Below, piece after piece: positions 52,981-62,130 of a stretch of 64,000 nt of DNA. The stretch's first letter is position 1, and every line of letters starts with the position of its first letter. The notes below the pieces were generated by a model. The model was not told where the DNA came from, did no database searches, and worked only from the letters and a program-made list of their open reading frames with translations. Both the position numbers and the translations under genes were made by a program. Source of the DNA: Bacillus sp. V2I10 (GTDB lineage Bacteria; Bacillota; Bacilli; Bacillales; Bacillaceae); the NCBI RefSeq assembly GCF_030817055.1, contig NZ_JAUSYV010000001.1:4426001-4490000 (forward strand). Reading direction: 5' to 3'.

Positions 52981-54142
52981 TTGGCACACATTCTTAAACG
53001 TGGAGATAAATGGGCATATATGGTCAAAGTTGCAAAAGATCCAGTTACCGGGAAACGTCGGCAAATAACAAAATCAGGTTTTAGAACAAAAAAAAGAAGC
53101 ACAGCTCGCAGCGAACAAGGTTGAAGAGACAATCGCAAATGGCGGTGTTATACAGGAAACAAACATCACTTTTGAGAAATTTGAAACTGAATGGGTTGAA
53201 TACTATGCTACTCAAGTAAAAGTAAGTAGCGTTAGGGCTCGTAGCATTGCCATGAAACATCTTTTATCAGTATGGGGTCTTCTTCCCCTACGGAAGATTA
53301 CCAGGCACATGTATCAATCTCATTTCAATGAATTGAGCAAGATATTAAGTCGCAACTATCTTGACAGCATCCATACGACTGGAAACATGATTTTTAAGCA
53401 CGCTATCCGTCAAGACTTATTAAGAACAAATCCCACAGATGGTTTTGTAATGCCAAAAAAACGAGTGACTGTTGAAGATATTGAAGAAGAGGAGATTCAA
53501 GAGAAGTTTCTTGAGTTAAATGAATTAAAAGCTTTCTTAAGCGTAGCTAAAGAACATGGGCTTTCTTTTGACTATTTATGCTTTGCAACTCTAGCATATA
53601 CAGGACTGCGTTTAGGTGAAATGCTTGCATTAAAATGGTCTGATTTGGACTCTATAAAGAAAACATTGAGAATCACAAAGACTTACTACAATCCAAATAA
53701 CGGAAAGACAGGTTATGAACTTCTTACTCCAAAAACAAAAAAATCCATCAGAACAATAATGATTGACGATGGTCTTATCAATTTATTTAAAGCCCACAGG
53801 CGTGACCAAATGGAGTTGAAAATGAAACAACGTTTAGTTTATAAAGATCAAAACTTCATTTTTGCAGAAAACACAGGCAATCCAATGGTTATGAAGCAAG
53901 TAGCATTACGATTACAACGTTTGATGAAGCGAATGAACATAGACAAGCACATTACTTCACACAGCTTTCGACATACCCACACATCACTTCTCATTGAAGC
54001 TGGTGCAGGTATAAAAGAAATACAAGAGAGGTTAGGACATTCCGACATAAACACAACAATGAACATCTATGCACACATGACAAAAAACATTGAAGAAAAG
54101 ACCTCCTATAAGTTCAGCGAACTTACGAAAGGTCTTCTCTAA
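52981..54142 (+). pseudogene. int: Tyrosine recombinase (phage-type integrase), frameshifted
   Basis: TTG 52981 after AAAGGCGGTG opens AHILKRGDKWAYMVKVAKDP (arm-binding domain), then stops at 53124. Removing one A from the A8 run at 53088-53095 joins it to the main frame (KEAQLAANKVEETIANGGVI) which continues through 54142, giving about 386 aa, normal for this family. Catalytic residues are present: Arg in YTGLRLGEML, HSFRHTHTSLL, GHSDINTTMNIYAHM with Tyr. The main frame alone could start at ATG 53252. Slippage, sequencing error or inactivation are all possible. Confidence 0.85.
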
Positions 54143-54502
54143 TTGGTGAAATTAAGTTTTTAAAAACTTCAGAGTTAGCAAAAAGTTAGCATTTCACTAA
54201 TCTCCATCTTAAAAACCCCTATAATTCAAGGGTTTGGGGGAATAATTACATCATTACATCTATGATGTGCGCTGGATTTTGAAACTTCTGATCCTTCTTG
54301 TTTTCCTAAAGTCGTTTGTATCGTTCACAATAAACAAAACTGCCTATTCCATGCCGCTTACTTTATCCTTTTTTCTAAAAGGATTCCCAGTCAAATTCGT
54401 ATTCAGGCTGCTTTTCTTTAATATCTGAAAAAACAAACAAAACAAAAAGCATCACCGATTAAAGTCATGCCATCCATTTTACCGCTATTCTGATATTTCT
54501 CT
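54143..54502. other. Intergenic stretch downstream of the integrase
   Basis: TTAGCA repeats (54175 and 54185) and the hairpin AAACCC...GGGTTT (54212-54235) directly follow the integrase, where an attachment core would be expected in such elements; no second copy of either was found in the window. No gene. Confidence 0.4.
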
Positions 54503-55153
54503 CTATATCAGGCTGTAATCCCGCATCTCCATGTATCTTTCGAGTTTTCTCTTTACCCGCTGGAGAGCATTGTCTATTGATTTAACGTGCTTATTCAACT
54601 CTTCGGAGATTTCAACGTATGATTGTCCGTCCATGTAAAGTGCCAATACTTTTCTTTCCAGATCACTCAGCATTTCGGCCATTTTCATTTCAATATCCAG
54701 CGCTTTTTCCTGATTAATGATCAAGGTGGCCGGATCCATTGTTTTTGTTCCTGGAATCACATCGAGCAGCGTGTGGTTATCATCTTCAAAAAGAGGCTTG
54801 TACAAAGAGACATAAGAATTAAGAGGGGTGTGCTTTTGTCGGGTGGCTGTTTTAATGGCCGTTATGATCTGTCTTGTAATGCATAATTCTGCAAACGCCT
54901 TGAATGAAGCCTGCTTGTCCACTTTGAAGTCACGAATAGCTTTATATAGGCCAATCATTCCTTCTTGCACGATATCTTCTCGTTCTCCGCCAATGAGAAA
55001 ATATCTGCTCGCTTTTGCCCGGACAAAATTGCGATATTTGCTGATTAAAAAGTCGGTCGATTCTGAATCTCCTTTTTGAACGAGTTCAAGCAAAATCTCA
55101 TCTGTCAACTCAGCATAACTTTCAATCTTCCTCACTTCTAATGTAACACTCAT
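54503..55153 (-). CDS. SigH-like RNA polymerase sigma factor
   Basis: 216-aa sigma-70-family factor nearly colinear with B. subtilis SigH (Spo0H): region 2 KYRNFVRAKASRYFLIGGER and DIVQEGMIGLYKAIRDFK, SFKAFAELCITRQIITAI with KTATRQKH, and region 4 LSDLERKVLALYMDGQSY with HVKSIDNALQRVKRKLE. The canonical sigH gene of bacilli lies between yacP and rpmG-secE; none of those genes is here, so this is probably a paralogue. Some positions differ, for example the shorter, more hydrophilic N-terminus. SD GCGGAGGGATC. No anti-sigma gene adjacent. Confidence 0.87.
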   Translation of the reverse strand: MSVTLEVRKIESYAELTDEILLELVQKGDSESTDFLISKYRNFVRAKASRYFLIGGEREDIVQEGMIGLYKAIRDFKVDKQASFKAFAELCITRQIITAIKTATRQKHTPLNSYVSLYKPLFEDDNHTLLDVIPGTKTMDPATLIINQEKALDIEMKMAEMLSDLERKVLALYMDGQSYVEISEELNKHVKSIDNALQRVKRKLERYMEMRDYSLI

Positions 55154-55486
55154 ACAGATCCCTCCGCAGATTTCATGATGGTAATGGTCACTCCCAAAAA
55201 CTAGAAAATAGGAAGTATGTTTATATTACCCCAGATAGAACTTGAAAGATATTTAAAAATATCGACTCTTGTTTACAGCGGGAGCCATAAAATAAGAAAA
55301 CATTGCAAGAATAGATGTGAAATTTGTCGAATAAAGAAGATTTTTCGTTTATTTTGTCAGTATTTTTGTTAATAAAACAAGTTTAAGATAAATCAAATTT
55401 AAATAGGAAGAGGTTCTTTTTTGAAGGTGTTTTTCATCTTCACCCAGAAGAAGAAATGGAACGCATTTGGAAGATGTGATGATGTG

Positions 55487-55585
55487 TTAAAATCCATGCT
55501 GCTTTTTATTGGACCACCGATCGATTGCTTTGGGACTGCGCGGAGGCTGCGCCAAACCGAGTAAAAAACGGCTTGCTTTTTTCAT
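55487..55585 (-). CDS. Small ORF coupled to the EamA transporter
   Basis: 32-aa basic peptide starting MKKASRFLLGLAQPPRSPK. ATG 55585 overlaps the EamA stop as ATGA, with AAGGAG 8 nt upstream inside the EamA end, a strong sign of real translation. No family recognised. The rest of 55154-55486 shows no gene. Confidence 0.45.
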   Translation of the reverse strand: MKKASRFLLGLAQPPRSPKAIDRWSNKKQHGF

Positions 55586-56520
55586 CTGTAAAACTCCTTA
55601 TCTCTTAAAAACATCTTTTTCTCCTTTTTCTCAAGCGGAATGGACCTTGCTGAAAGGTAGACTCCAGCTATAACAGAAAGGCCTCCTGCAAGCTGATACC
55701 ACATTATTTTTTCTCCAATAAATAAAACAGCAAAAATGACGGCAAAGACCGGAATCAAGTTCAGAAAGATACCCGCTTTATTTGCTCCTACTCTGACAAC
55801 AGCCGTATTCCAGGAGATGAAAGCAACAATAGATGCAAAAACTCCTGTGTATAAAATGGTGAAAACCGAAGAATTTGACCACACGATAGGAATATTTAAA
55901 ATGAAAATCTCATAAAAAGCAAACGGAAGCAGAACGAGAATACCGACAGCTATACAAACGAGAAATGTGCTGTATCCAGGCAAAATCCCTGTATAACGCT
56001 TTATTAAAATGGAATAGATGCTCCAGCAAACAACCGCGGCAAGGACAATGAAGTCTCCAAAATTAAACGAGAAATTGACAAGGACTGCAAGAGATCCTTT
56101 TGAAAGAATAAAAAATAGCCCCGCAAGAGAAAGAACGGTTCCGATCATTTGATTTCTGTTCAGCTGCTCCCTGAGAATAAAAAAGGAGAGGATATAAATC
56201 ACAATTGGTGTCGACGTGTTCACTAATGAAGCATTAATGGATGTTGTGTAATGCAGCGCAAGATAAAGCAGGCTGTTAAATCCTGCAATTCCTGTTATAG
56301 ACATCAAAATCAGGATGTGCCAGTTCTTTTTTAACTGTGCGTGCTCTTTTTTAAAATGAGGCCATGCAAAGGGCAGAAAAATGATTAATGCTGTACACCA
56401 CCTGAGCAGGGAGAGGGTAAATGGAGGCATGCTGTCTGTTATGGCACGGCCGATGACAAAATTCCCTCCCCATAAAATTGTCGCAAGAACAAGAAGAAAA
56501 TAGGGGTTGCGTTTATTCAA
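55582..56520 (-). CDS. EamA/DMT-family transporter
   Basis: 312-aa carrier with ten predicted segments in two EamA repeats: ATILWGGNFVIGRAITDS at the start and VCWSIYSILIKRY and FASIVAFISWNTAVVRVG in the second half. Drug/metabolite exporter superfamily; substrate unknown. Its stop overlaps a 32-codon ORF. Confidence 0.88.
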   Translation of the reverse strand: MNKRNPYFLLVLATILWGGNFVIGRAITDSMPPFTLSLLRWCTALIIFLPFAWPHFKKEHAQLKKNWHILILMSITGIAGFNSLLYLALHYTTSINASLVNTSTPIVIYILSFFILREQLNRNQMIGTVLSLAGLFFILSKGSLAVLVNFSFNFGDFIVLAAVVCWSIYSILIKRYTGILPGYSTFLVCIAVGILVLLPFAFYEIFILNIPIVWSNSSVFTILYTGVFASIVAFISWNTAVVRVGANKAGIFLNLIPVFAVIFAVLFIGEKIMWYQLAGGLSVIAGVYLSARSIPLEKKEKKMFLRDKEFYR

Positions 56521-56626
56521 AGCTATTCATTCCTTTTCTGGATTTATCTTAAGCTTATAAACTTCTGTGACGAGGACCTGCTTTCCTTCTTTTGATCAAA
56601 AGAATTATCTTGCAGGGTTTCATGAT

Positions 56627-57784
56627 TCATTCACGATCAAAAAAATACTTCTTATTCCGGATGCTAATACTGAAAACGAGTCCCAGTGCAAGCATGTTGC
56701 TGATCATTGAGCTTCCTCCATAGCTGATGAATGGAAGAGGAATTCCGGTAATCGGCAGCAAGCCGATCGTCATTCCGGCATTTTGAAACACGTGAAAAGT
56801 GATCATTGAAATAACTCCTGTACATATGTACGAAGAAAAAGGGTCCTTCACATCAAGTGAAAGGCTGATGATTCGATAGATTAAAAGAAAATACAGGCTG
56901 ATGACAAAACTCGTTCCGACAAAACCATATTTTTCTCCGATGACGCTGAAAATGAAATCGGTATGCCCCTCCGGCAAATGGACATTGCCTAAGCTTGCTT
57001 CTTTTCCTGTAATCAATCCGGATCCAATCGCAAGCATGGACTGATACAAGTGATACCCATCCCCTTCTTTGAATTCTTCCGGGCTGAGCCATGCGTAAAT
57101 TCGTCCCAGCTGATATTGCTTGACTCCGATGATACTCAGAACATCTGGCTGAAACACAATGAAATAAATAAGCAGACATCCAACAGAGCTCATAAAAAGG
57201 AAGATAGGGACAATCACTTTCCACGAAATGCCCGAAACTAAAATCAGTCCGCTGAAAATGGCAATGAGCACAAGTGAAGTTCCTAAATCAGGCTGCTGCA
57301 TAATAATCGCAATCAGAGCAAATGTTGCGAGACCCATTTTGCTTAATAGGAGAAAATCTGATTTCAAATCTCTGAATGCATATTTCTCATGATGCGCTGA
57401 AATAAGATGACTGAGTGTAAGTATGAGGGCTATTTTGGAAAGTTCAGACGGCTGCAGGGAGCCAATACCAGGAATCTGAAACCAGCTTTTCGCTCCGTTT
57501 ACCGGCCTTGCAATCGATTCTGGCGCGAGAATCAGAAAGATAAGCAGAAGCATGGCAAAACCGTAAGCAAACCATTGCATTCTCTCAATTTGCTCCATAT
57601 CAAAATACATGACTGCCAATATAATACCGCAGCCTGCGATATACCAGGCCATTTGCTTCACAAGAAAATTCTCATTATACTGTCCGAATTCCTGAGCTGT
57701 GCTGATTGATAGAAAACTGATGATTGAAAATAAAAATACAATGAAAACCAGACTAAAATCAAAAGGATGTTCGTTTTTCTCCAT
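56627..57784 (-). CDS. SEDS-family peptidoglycan polymerase (RodA-like)
   Basis: 385-aa polytopic protein (about ten segments). SEDS landmarks: NGAKSWFQIPGIGSLQPSEL, IMQQPDLGTSLVLIA, the loop PEGHTDFIFSVIGEKYGFVG with the catalytic Asp, and GIPLPFISYGGSSM. RodA/FtsW polymerise lipid II together with a class B PBP; no PBP is nearby. ATG 57784 follows AGAGGA; the codon at 57793 is less likely. A second SEDS gene begins at 63096. Confidence 0.9.
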   Translation of the reverse strand: MEKNEHPFDFSLVFIVFLFSIISFLSISTAQEFGQYNENFLVKQMAWYIAGCGIILAVMYFDMEQIERMQWFAYGFAMLLLIFLILAPESIARPVNGAKSWFQIPGIGSLQPSELSKIALILTLSHLISAHHEKYAFRDLKSDFLLLSKMGLATFALIAIIMQQPDLGTSLVLIAIFSGLILVSGISWKVIVPIFLFMSSVGCLLIYFIVFQPDVLSIIGVKQYQLGRIYAWLSPEEFKEGDGYHLYQSMLAIGSGLITGKEASLGNVHLPEGHTDFIFSVIGEKYGFVGTSFVISLYFLLIYRIISLSLDVKDPFSSYICTGVISMITFHVFQNAGMTIGLLPITGIPLPFISYGGSSMISNMLALGLVFSISIRNKKYFFDRE

Positions 57785-57816
57785 TTTCCGCAAATCCTCT
57801 CACATCACTTTTAGCT

Positions 57817-57895
57817 GCAGAAAAGCGCAAGCACCTTAATCAGATCCGACAGGCAGATAAGGATCTAGGCGCTGGAGCTTGACATAGACGCTGCA
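57817..57895. repeat. Second copy of the dispersed repeat
   Basis: GCAAGCACCTTAATCAGATC then CGACAGGCAGATAAGGATC parallels the repeat at 33852-33970 (GCAAGCACTTCGTCAGCTCC, AAAGGCAGAGAAGGATC); ends in TAGGCGCTGGAGC...GACGCTGC. The internal 15-bp hairpin of the first copy is missing. Confidence 0.65.
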
Positions 57896-58005
57896 TACTA
57901 TATAAATTCCAGTAATACTTAAAAAAAACTGCTGATCGCAGTCGTTATGTCTTTACAATCAAAATAGGCTTACTGCCTTGTCCCGAATACGGTGCACGTT
58001 ACCGT

Positions 58006-58130
58006 TTAAGCTGCATTCACCATTTCCTGTCTGCTGATTAGTATGACCGCATACATGAAAATGGCGGCTTCAAATCATAAACCTGATTGCAGGCACTAAC
58101 AGTTAAAACCACAACCCAAACTGGAATCAT
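58006..58130 (-). pseudogene. Possible small membrane protein with a frameshift
   Basis: ATG 58130 after GAGAGGGAAACAAG begins IPVWVVVLTVSACNQVYD; a second frame gives FEAAIFMYAVILISRQEMVN to the stop. Together they look like one hydrophobic protein of about 40 aa broken by one base. Low confidence. Confidence 0.3.
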
Positions 58131-58218
58131 CTTGTTTCCCTCTCTTATATGTAAATACGAAAAATTTAGAGAAAAGGTTTCAGGAAATCATAGATTTTTT
58201 TCAAACTCTATTTCCCTA

Positions 58219-58848
58219 TTACTTTCTCATCATCTCATCTTCAATCAATTCTAAAACTCTTTCATAATAGGCATCTTCATGAGGCACGAATCTAGATTTA
58301 TCTACTTTTGTTTGGACGTTTTTTCTAGTTCCGTCCTGATCCACTTCAAAACCGTCCATTAGAAGACTAGTTCTTCTCCCAGCCATAAGGTCTTTAACTA
58401 AATGCAATTCTGCCCGAGCCATTCCCGCTACTTCTTCTTTTTGCAAGGTAAATCTTTCAAAGGGCTGATTAAATAGATAAAAAAACACATGTGCAATTTC
58501 ATTATCAATTAACCCTTTTTGAGAAACACAATACTTCAGGACATCCAACAGGACTAGATCTGAGAAGGAGAGGCGAATGCCGATTTCCTCTTCTACCTCC
58601 CTGGTTCCATCCTCAATCGTTTCATTGGCCAGAATGTGGCCTGCAGCCGTAATATCATATAAATTGGGGTAATCCTTTTTCACTTTGCTCCTCAACTGAA
58701 AATAGAGGTACACCCTGCCGTTCTCTCTTCCCGCAAACCAGCAATGAAAGGTTTCATGCCAGTAGCCTGACTTATGAACATCTGAGCGGGCAGCTGTTCC
58801 GATTGGATTGTGATTCTCATCATAAATTCGAAGTAATTCTTTATCCAT
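58219..58848 (-). CDS. NUDIX hydrolase (IDI-like)
   Basis: 209-aa protein: ELLRIYDENHNPIGTAARSD and HETFHCWFAGR with GRVYLYFQLRS are the IDI/Nudix-18 start; box AAGHILANETIEDGTREVEEEIG fits G-x5-E-x7-R/E-x2-E-E. These act on diphosphate compounds; a true isopentenyl isomerase is unlikely without its Cys. ATG 58848 follows GAGAGG; the ORF start at 58866 overlaps the preceding gene. Follows the triad protein at 58863-59645, probably in one operon. Confidence 0.87.
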   Translation of the reverse strand: MDKELLRIYDENHNPIGTAARSDVHKSGYWHETFHCWFAGRENGRVYLYFQLRSKVKKDYPNLYDITAAGHILANETIEDGTREVEEEIGIRLSFSDLVLLDVLKYCVSQKGLIDNEIAHVFFYLFNQPFERFTLQKEEVAGMARAELHLVKDLMAGRRTSLLMDGFEVDQDGTRKNVQTKVDKSRFVPHEDAYYERVLELIEDEMMRK

Positions 58849-58862
58849 CTTTTCAAGACCTC

Positions 58863-59645
58863 TCAATTCTCTTCTTTCACTGCTTTATAATCTTCCATTA
58901 TATAACATTCCATCTTTTTATAAATCATCAATGTTTCTAATAGAAACTCTCTATCATACGCCGTTTTTTGATGAATTCGATCAGCCCATTCACCTATGGT
59001 TTCTGCATCCAGGTCTTCAAACAATCCGCTGTTGGTGCTTAAAAAGCTTTTCCAATTATAAAATTCCCAATGAGCTGTTTCTTTTCCAAGTTCAACTCTT
59101 TTTTCTAAAAGCGGCTCCCGCTTGATTGTATTTTGAGATTGTTCAGCTGCAGCCATGAACAGTGTTCGATCGATAGGTACAGTCTGATAGATTTGTGCAG
59201 ACGACTTTCCATTCGGACGATAGTAAGTAATCTTCACATCATCTCCGTCCGGTTCCACCTTTATTTCTGCAGCAGGAAAAAATCCCTTTAGTTTTTCAGT
59301 CGTGAAATCCTGTGCTTTGGCGTCAATCAAAATTGGATTCAGCCACTGATCTCCCAAGTCACACAAATATCTTCTGCCCAATTCATCAAGCGCGATGACA
59401 GCTGCGTGATCTAATCCAATTGGGTAAGCTTCAATTCCTCCTTTTGCAAGCTCATCCAGCAGCCAAATCGATAAATCAAAACAGTTGCCTGTTATGCCGT
59501 ACTGCTCCTTGTGTTCCTTCATTAACGAAAGATCTCTCTGCTTTTTTGAACCGGCTTTCCCGTAATACCACGCCTTAGTAAGGGTTTCCATCGGAAATTC
59601 ATCAAATTTCTTCCATACTGATAAGATTTCATCTGTTGCTTTCAT
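58863..59645 (-). CDS. Transglutaminase/NAT-like protein with a Cys-His-Asp triad
   Basis: 260-aa soluble protein. ITGNCFDLSIWLLDELAKGG (Cys), GLDHAAVIAL (His) and YLCDLGDQWLNPI (Asp) follow the order and spacing of the papain-like arylamine N-acetyltransferase/transglutaminase fold; the rest (FNWKSFLSTNSGLFEDLD-like C-terminal part) is helical. Enzyme class not certain. ATG 59645 with GGAAGGG 8 nt before is preferred to GTG at 59654. In an operon with the NUDIX gene downstream and lysoplasmalogenase upstream (gap 15 bp). Confidence 0.65.
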   Translation of the reverse strand: MKATDEILSVWKKFDEFPMETLTKAWYYGKAGSKKQRDLSLMKEHKEQYGITGNCFDLSIWLLDELAKGGIEAYPIGLDHAAVIALDELGRRYLCDLGDQWLNPILIDAKAQDFTTEKLKGFFPAAEIKVEPDGDDVKITYYRPNGKSSAQIYQTVPIDRTLFMAAAEQSQNTIKREPLLEKRVELGKETAHWEFYNWKSFLSTNSGLFEDLDAETIGEWADRIHQKTAYDREFLLETLMIYKKMECYIMEDYKAVKEEN

Positions 59646-59660
59646 TTCTATCACCCTTCC

Positions 59661-60299
59661 TTAATTAAAAAGATAGACACTGACAGCAAATAGAAGCTGC
59701 GCCAGAAAATAAGTGCTCATCACCATATAGTCCCTGTATTTTAAAGAATTCCTGAATCGGTCCCATGCCAGCACTGCATCTGATAGGTAAAATAATAATG
59801 CTGCTGCGATGATCAGGACTTGTCCGCTGAAAAAAGACGTCCCGGTCATCAGTGTAATGACCGTTATATACAGCGAAACAGCTGCGATCATTGCAATCCC
59901 CCCTTTTTCTTTTACTCCTTTAAAAAGAAGGCGGAAAAAGAGGAGAGCAAGGACAATCAGCACACTCCAAATAAGGGGATTGCTTTCACCGTCTGCCCGC
60001 TCAGAGATAAAAGCCGCAGTGTAAAGAACATGAGCTATAAAAAAAGAACTTAACCCCTGCAAAAAACGGTCAGCAGGCAGCATGAGAAAGACATCGCCTG
60101 AAAGCGAAAACAGCAATCCCGAGACAACCAGTATTCCGTAAATGCCTGCGGCCTTCAGATTAATGAAGGCCATTCCAATGATCAAAAGCATCGTTCCTGG
60201 TTTCAGCGCATAAACCCATCTTTCTTTTTTATAATAAATGGCTGCCATGTAAGCCGTTCCAGAAGCAAAAACGAACATAAATAAAAGGATTGTAAACAT
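59661..60299 (-). CDS. Lysoplasmalogenase (YhhN/TMEM86 family)
   Basis: 212-aa membrane protein with about eight segments. YhhN features: YALKPGTMLLIIGMAF, LLFSLSGDVFLMLPADRF and YLSDAVLAWDRFRN with the conserved acidic residues. Hydrolyses the vinyl ether bond of lysoplasmalogens in animals; bacterial substrate uncertain, as most aerobic Bacillus lack plasmalogens. First of a three-gene minus operon. Confidence 0.85.
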   Translation of the reverse strand: MFTILLFMFVFASGTAYMAAIYYKKERWVYALKPGTMLLIIGMAFINLKAAGIYGILVVSGLLFSLSGDVFLMLPADRFLQGLSSFFIAHVLYTAAFISERADGESNPLIWSVLIVLALLFFRLLFKGVKEKGGIAMIAAVSLYITVITLMTGTSFFSGQVLIIAAALLFYLSDAVLAWDRFRNSLKYRDYMVMSTYFLAQLLFAVSVYLFN

Positions 60300-60317
60300 G
60301 TGTCACCCCTTTTTCCC

Positions 60318-60352
60318 CTAAAAAAGAACCAGGTTTCCCTGGTTTTTTTTTG
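60318..60352. terminator. Terminator between acyl-CoA ligase and the YhhN operon
   Basis: AACCAGG and CCTGGTT around TTTC, then nine T on the plus strand; A-run on the other side. Confidence 0.7.
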
Positions 60353-60371
60353 ATCGTGCATTCTTATTTTG

Positions 60372-61961
60372 TCAGTTTACAAACTTCTCTTTTTCCTTCC
60401 AGAATTCCTTCCGAAGATGTACTTTTTGAATTTTGCCTGATGCCGTTTTAGGCAGCTCATCTGCAAATATCACTCTCGTCGGAGCTTTGAAATGGGCTAA
60501 CTTGCTGCGTGCAAAGGCGATAAGTTCTTCCTCGCTTGTCAGCTGTCCATCCTTTATGACGACAATGGCCTGCGGCGTTTCTCCCCATTTTTCATGGGGA
60601 ACAGAAATGACAGCGACCTCCTGCACTGCAGGGTGATCATACAGGACGCCTTCGACTTCGATGGAAGAAATGTTTTCTCCTCCGCTGATAATAATATCTT
60701 TTTTTCGATCAGCAATTTCAATGTTGCCATCCTCATCCACAACAGCCATGTCACCGGTATAGTACCAGCCGCCGCGAATGACTTCATCTGTTCCTTCCTG
60801 ATTGTTCCAATAGCCTTCCATTACACCGTTTCCGCGCACCGCAATCTCACCGATTTCCTGACTGTTGTGCTTAACTTCCTCTCCAAGCTCATTAAAAACT
60901 CTCACATCGCTTCCAATGAACTGATAGCCTGCTTTTGCTTTTAAACGATATTTTTCCTCCGGCAAAAGACACTGCTGTGTATCACGGATAATGGAAGTTG
61001 TAATTAGCGGGGATGCTTCAGTCATGCCATAGACTTGGATAAACTCCCACTTCAATTCCTCCTCCACCCGCTTCACAAATGCAGGCGGCGGGGCAGATCC
61101 TGCTATGACAATCCGGATATCCTGCGGCTGTTTTGTGAAGCCGTTCACTTCCGAGAACTGAAGCAGGCTGTTAAGGACAGTTGGAGCCATATGCATGACG
61201 GTTACTCCATAGTCATTTATTTTTTTGATAATATCGGCCGGCAGCACTTTTCGGAGACATACCTGTGTCGCTCCATTTGCCGTGTAATAAAATGGCGATC
61301 CCCATCCATTGACATGGAACATCGGAAGAACATGCAGAAGAACATCCCGATCAGAAACCCGAAGATGATGCATCGTAGCGAGTGCATGCAAATAGTTGCT
61401 GCGGTGTGTCAGCATGACACCTTTAGGCTTTCCGGTTGTCCCGCTCGTATAAAGGAGAGTTGCCAGATCGTCCTCCTCCATCTCAGGACGATCGATTTTA
61501 TGTTTTTCATATTGACTAAGCCATTGCTCATAAGCAACCGGCCCGTCTCCACTGATTTCAAGACCGTGGACAATAATGGTTTTAACGGTTTTCAATTGAT
61601 CTGCAACAGGCTCAATCTGTGAATAAAGTTCATGATCAACAAACAATGCTTTTGTTTCACTGTGATTTAATATATACACATAATCATCCGGAATCAGCCT
61701 TGTATTCAGAGGAACAATAACCGCTCCAAGCTGAAGAACCCCGTAAAACCCCTCGTACATTTCAGAAGAATTTGGTGCAAGATAGGCAACGCGATCCCCT
61801 TTTTCAATCCCTAATTCCCTTAGCCCCCGCGAAAGCTGATTGACTCTATCATTTACTTCTGCATATGTAAATTCTTTTAACTCATCAATCACAGCTGTTT
61901 TCTCCCCGTAAAGCTTGACAGCCCGATCCAAAAACTGAGGCAGCAGCAATGGCACCTTCAT
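60372..61961 (-). CDS. Long-chain fatty-acid/medium-chain acyl-CoA ligase
   Basis: 529-aa ANL-superfamily enzyme. P-loop LLYTSGTTGKPKGVM, A5 YGMTEASPLI, A7 YYTGDMAVVDEDG, A8 DRKKDIIISGGENIS, and A10 PKTASGKIQKVHLR with catalytic Lys. Activates fatty acids through acyl-AMP to acyl-CoA. Close to Bacillus LcfB/YhfL types; chain length not known. Monocistronic. Confidence 0.92.
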   Translation of the reverse strand: MKVPLLLPQFLDRAVKLYGEKTAVIDELKEFTYAEVNDRVNQLSRGLRELGIEKGDRVAYLAPNSSEMYEGFYGVLQLGAVIVPLNTRLIPDDYVYILNHSETKALFVDHELYSQIEPVADQLKTVKTIIVHGLEISGDGPVAYEQWLSQYEKHKIDRPEMEEDDLATLLYTSGTTGKPKGVMLTHRSNYLHALATMHHLRVSDRDVLLHVLPMFHVNGWGSPFYYTANGATQVCLRKVLPADIIKKINDYGVTVMHMAPTVLNSLLQFSEVNGFTKQPQDIRIVIAGSAPPPAFVKRVEEELKWEFIQVYGMTEASPLITTSIIRDTQQCLLPEEKYRLKAKAGYQFIGSDVRVFNELGEEVKHNSQEIGEIAVRGNGVMEGYWNNQEGTDEVIRGGWYYTGDMAVVDEDGNIEIADRKKDIIISGGENISSIEVEGVLYDHPAVQEVAVISVPHEKWGETPQAIVVIKDGQLTSEEELIAFARSKLAHFKAPTRVIFADELPKTASGKIQKVHLRKEFWKEKEKFVN

Positions 61962-62101
61962 CTCTTCATCCCCTTTTAGTCAAAATATTCAATTTTTTTC
62001 AAAGTAATTATAGCATAAATGAGAGAATGTGTTATATAACAAGTGTGATGCAGTCTTATTAGATTGGAAGCTAATTTTAACTGTCCCCCGAACTTAAAGA
62101 A

Positions 62102-62130
62102 ACCGGCGCTGACCTCAGCACCGGCATTTT
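62102..62130 (-). terminator. Hairpin at the end of the MFS remnant
   Basis: CCGGCGCTGA and TCAGCACCGG form a 10-bp stem with one wobble; T-rich on the plus side. Confidence 0.5.

Noticed and set aside
61035..61622. 195-codon plus ORF inside the acyl-CoA ligase
   Set aside because: Antisense shadow of a well-supported minus-strand gene.
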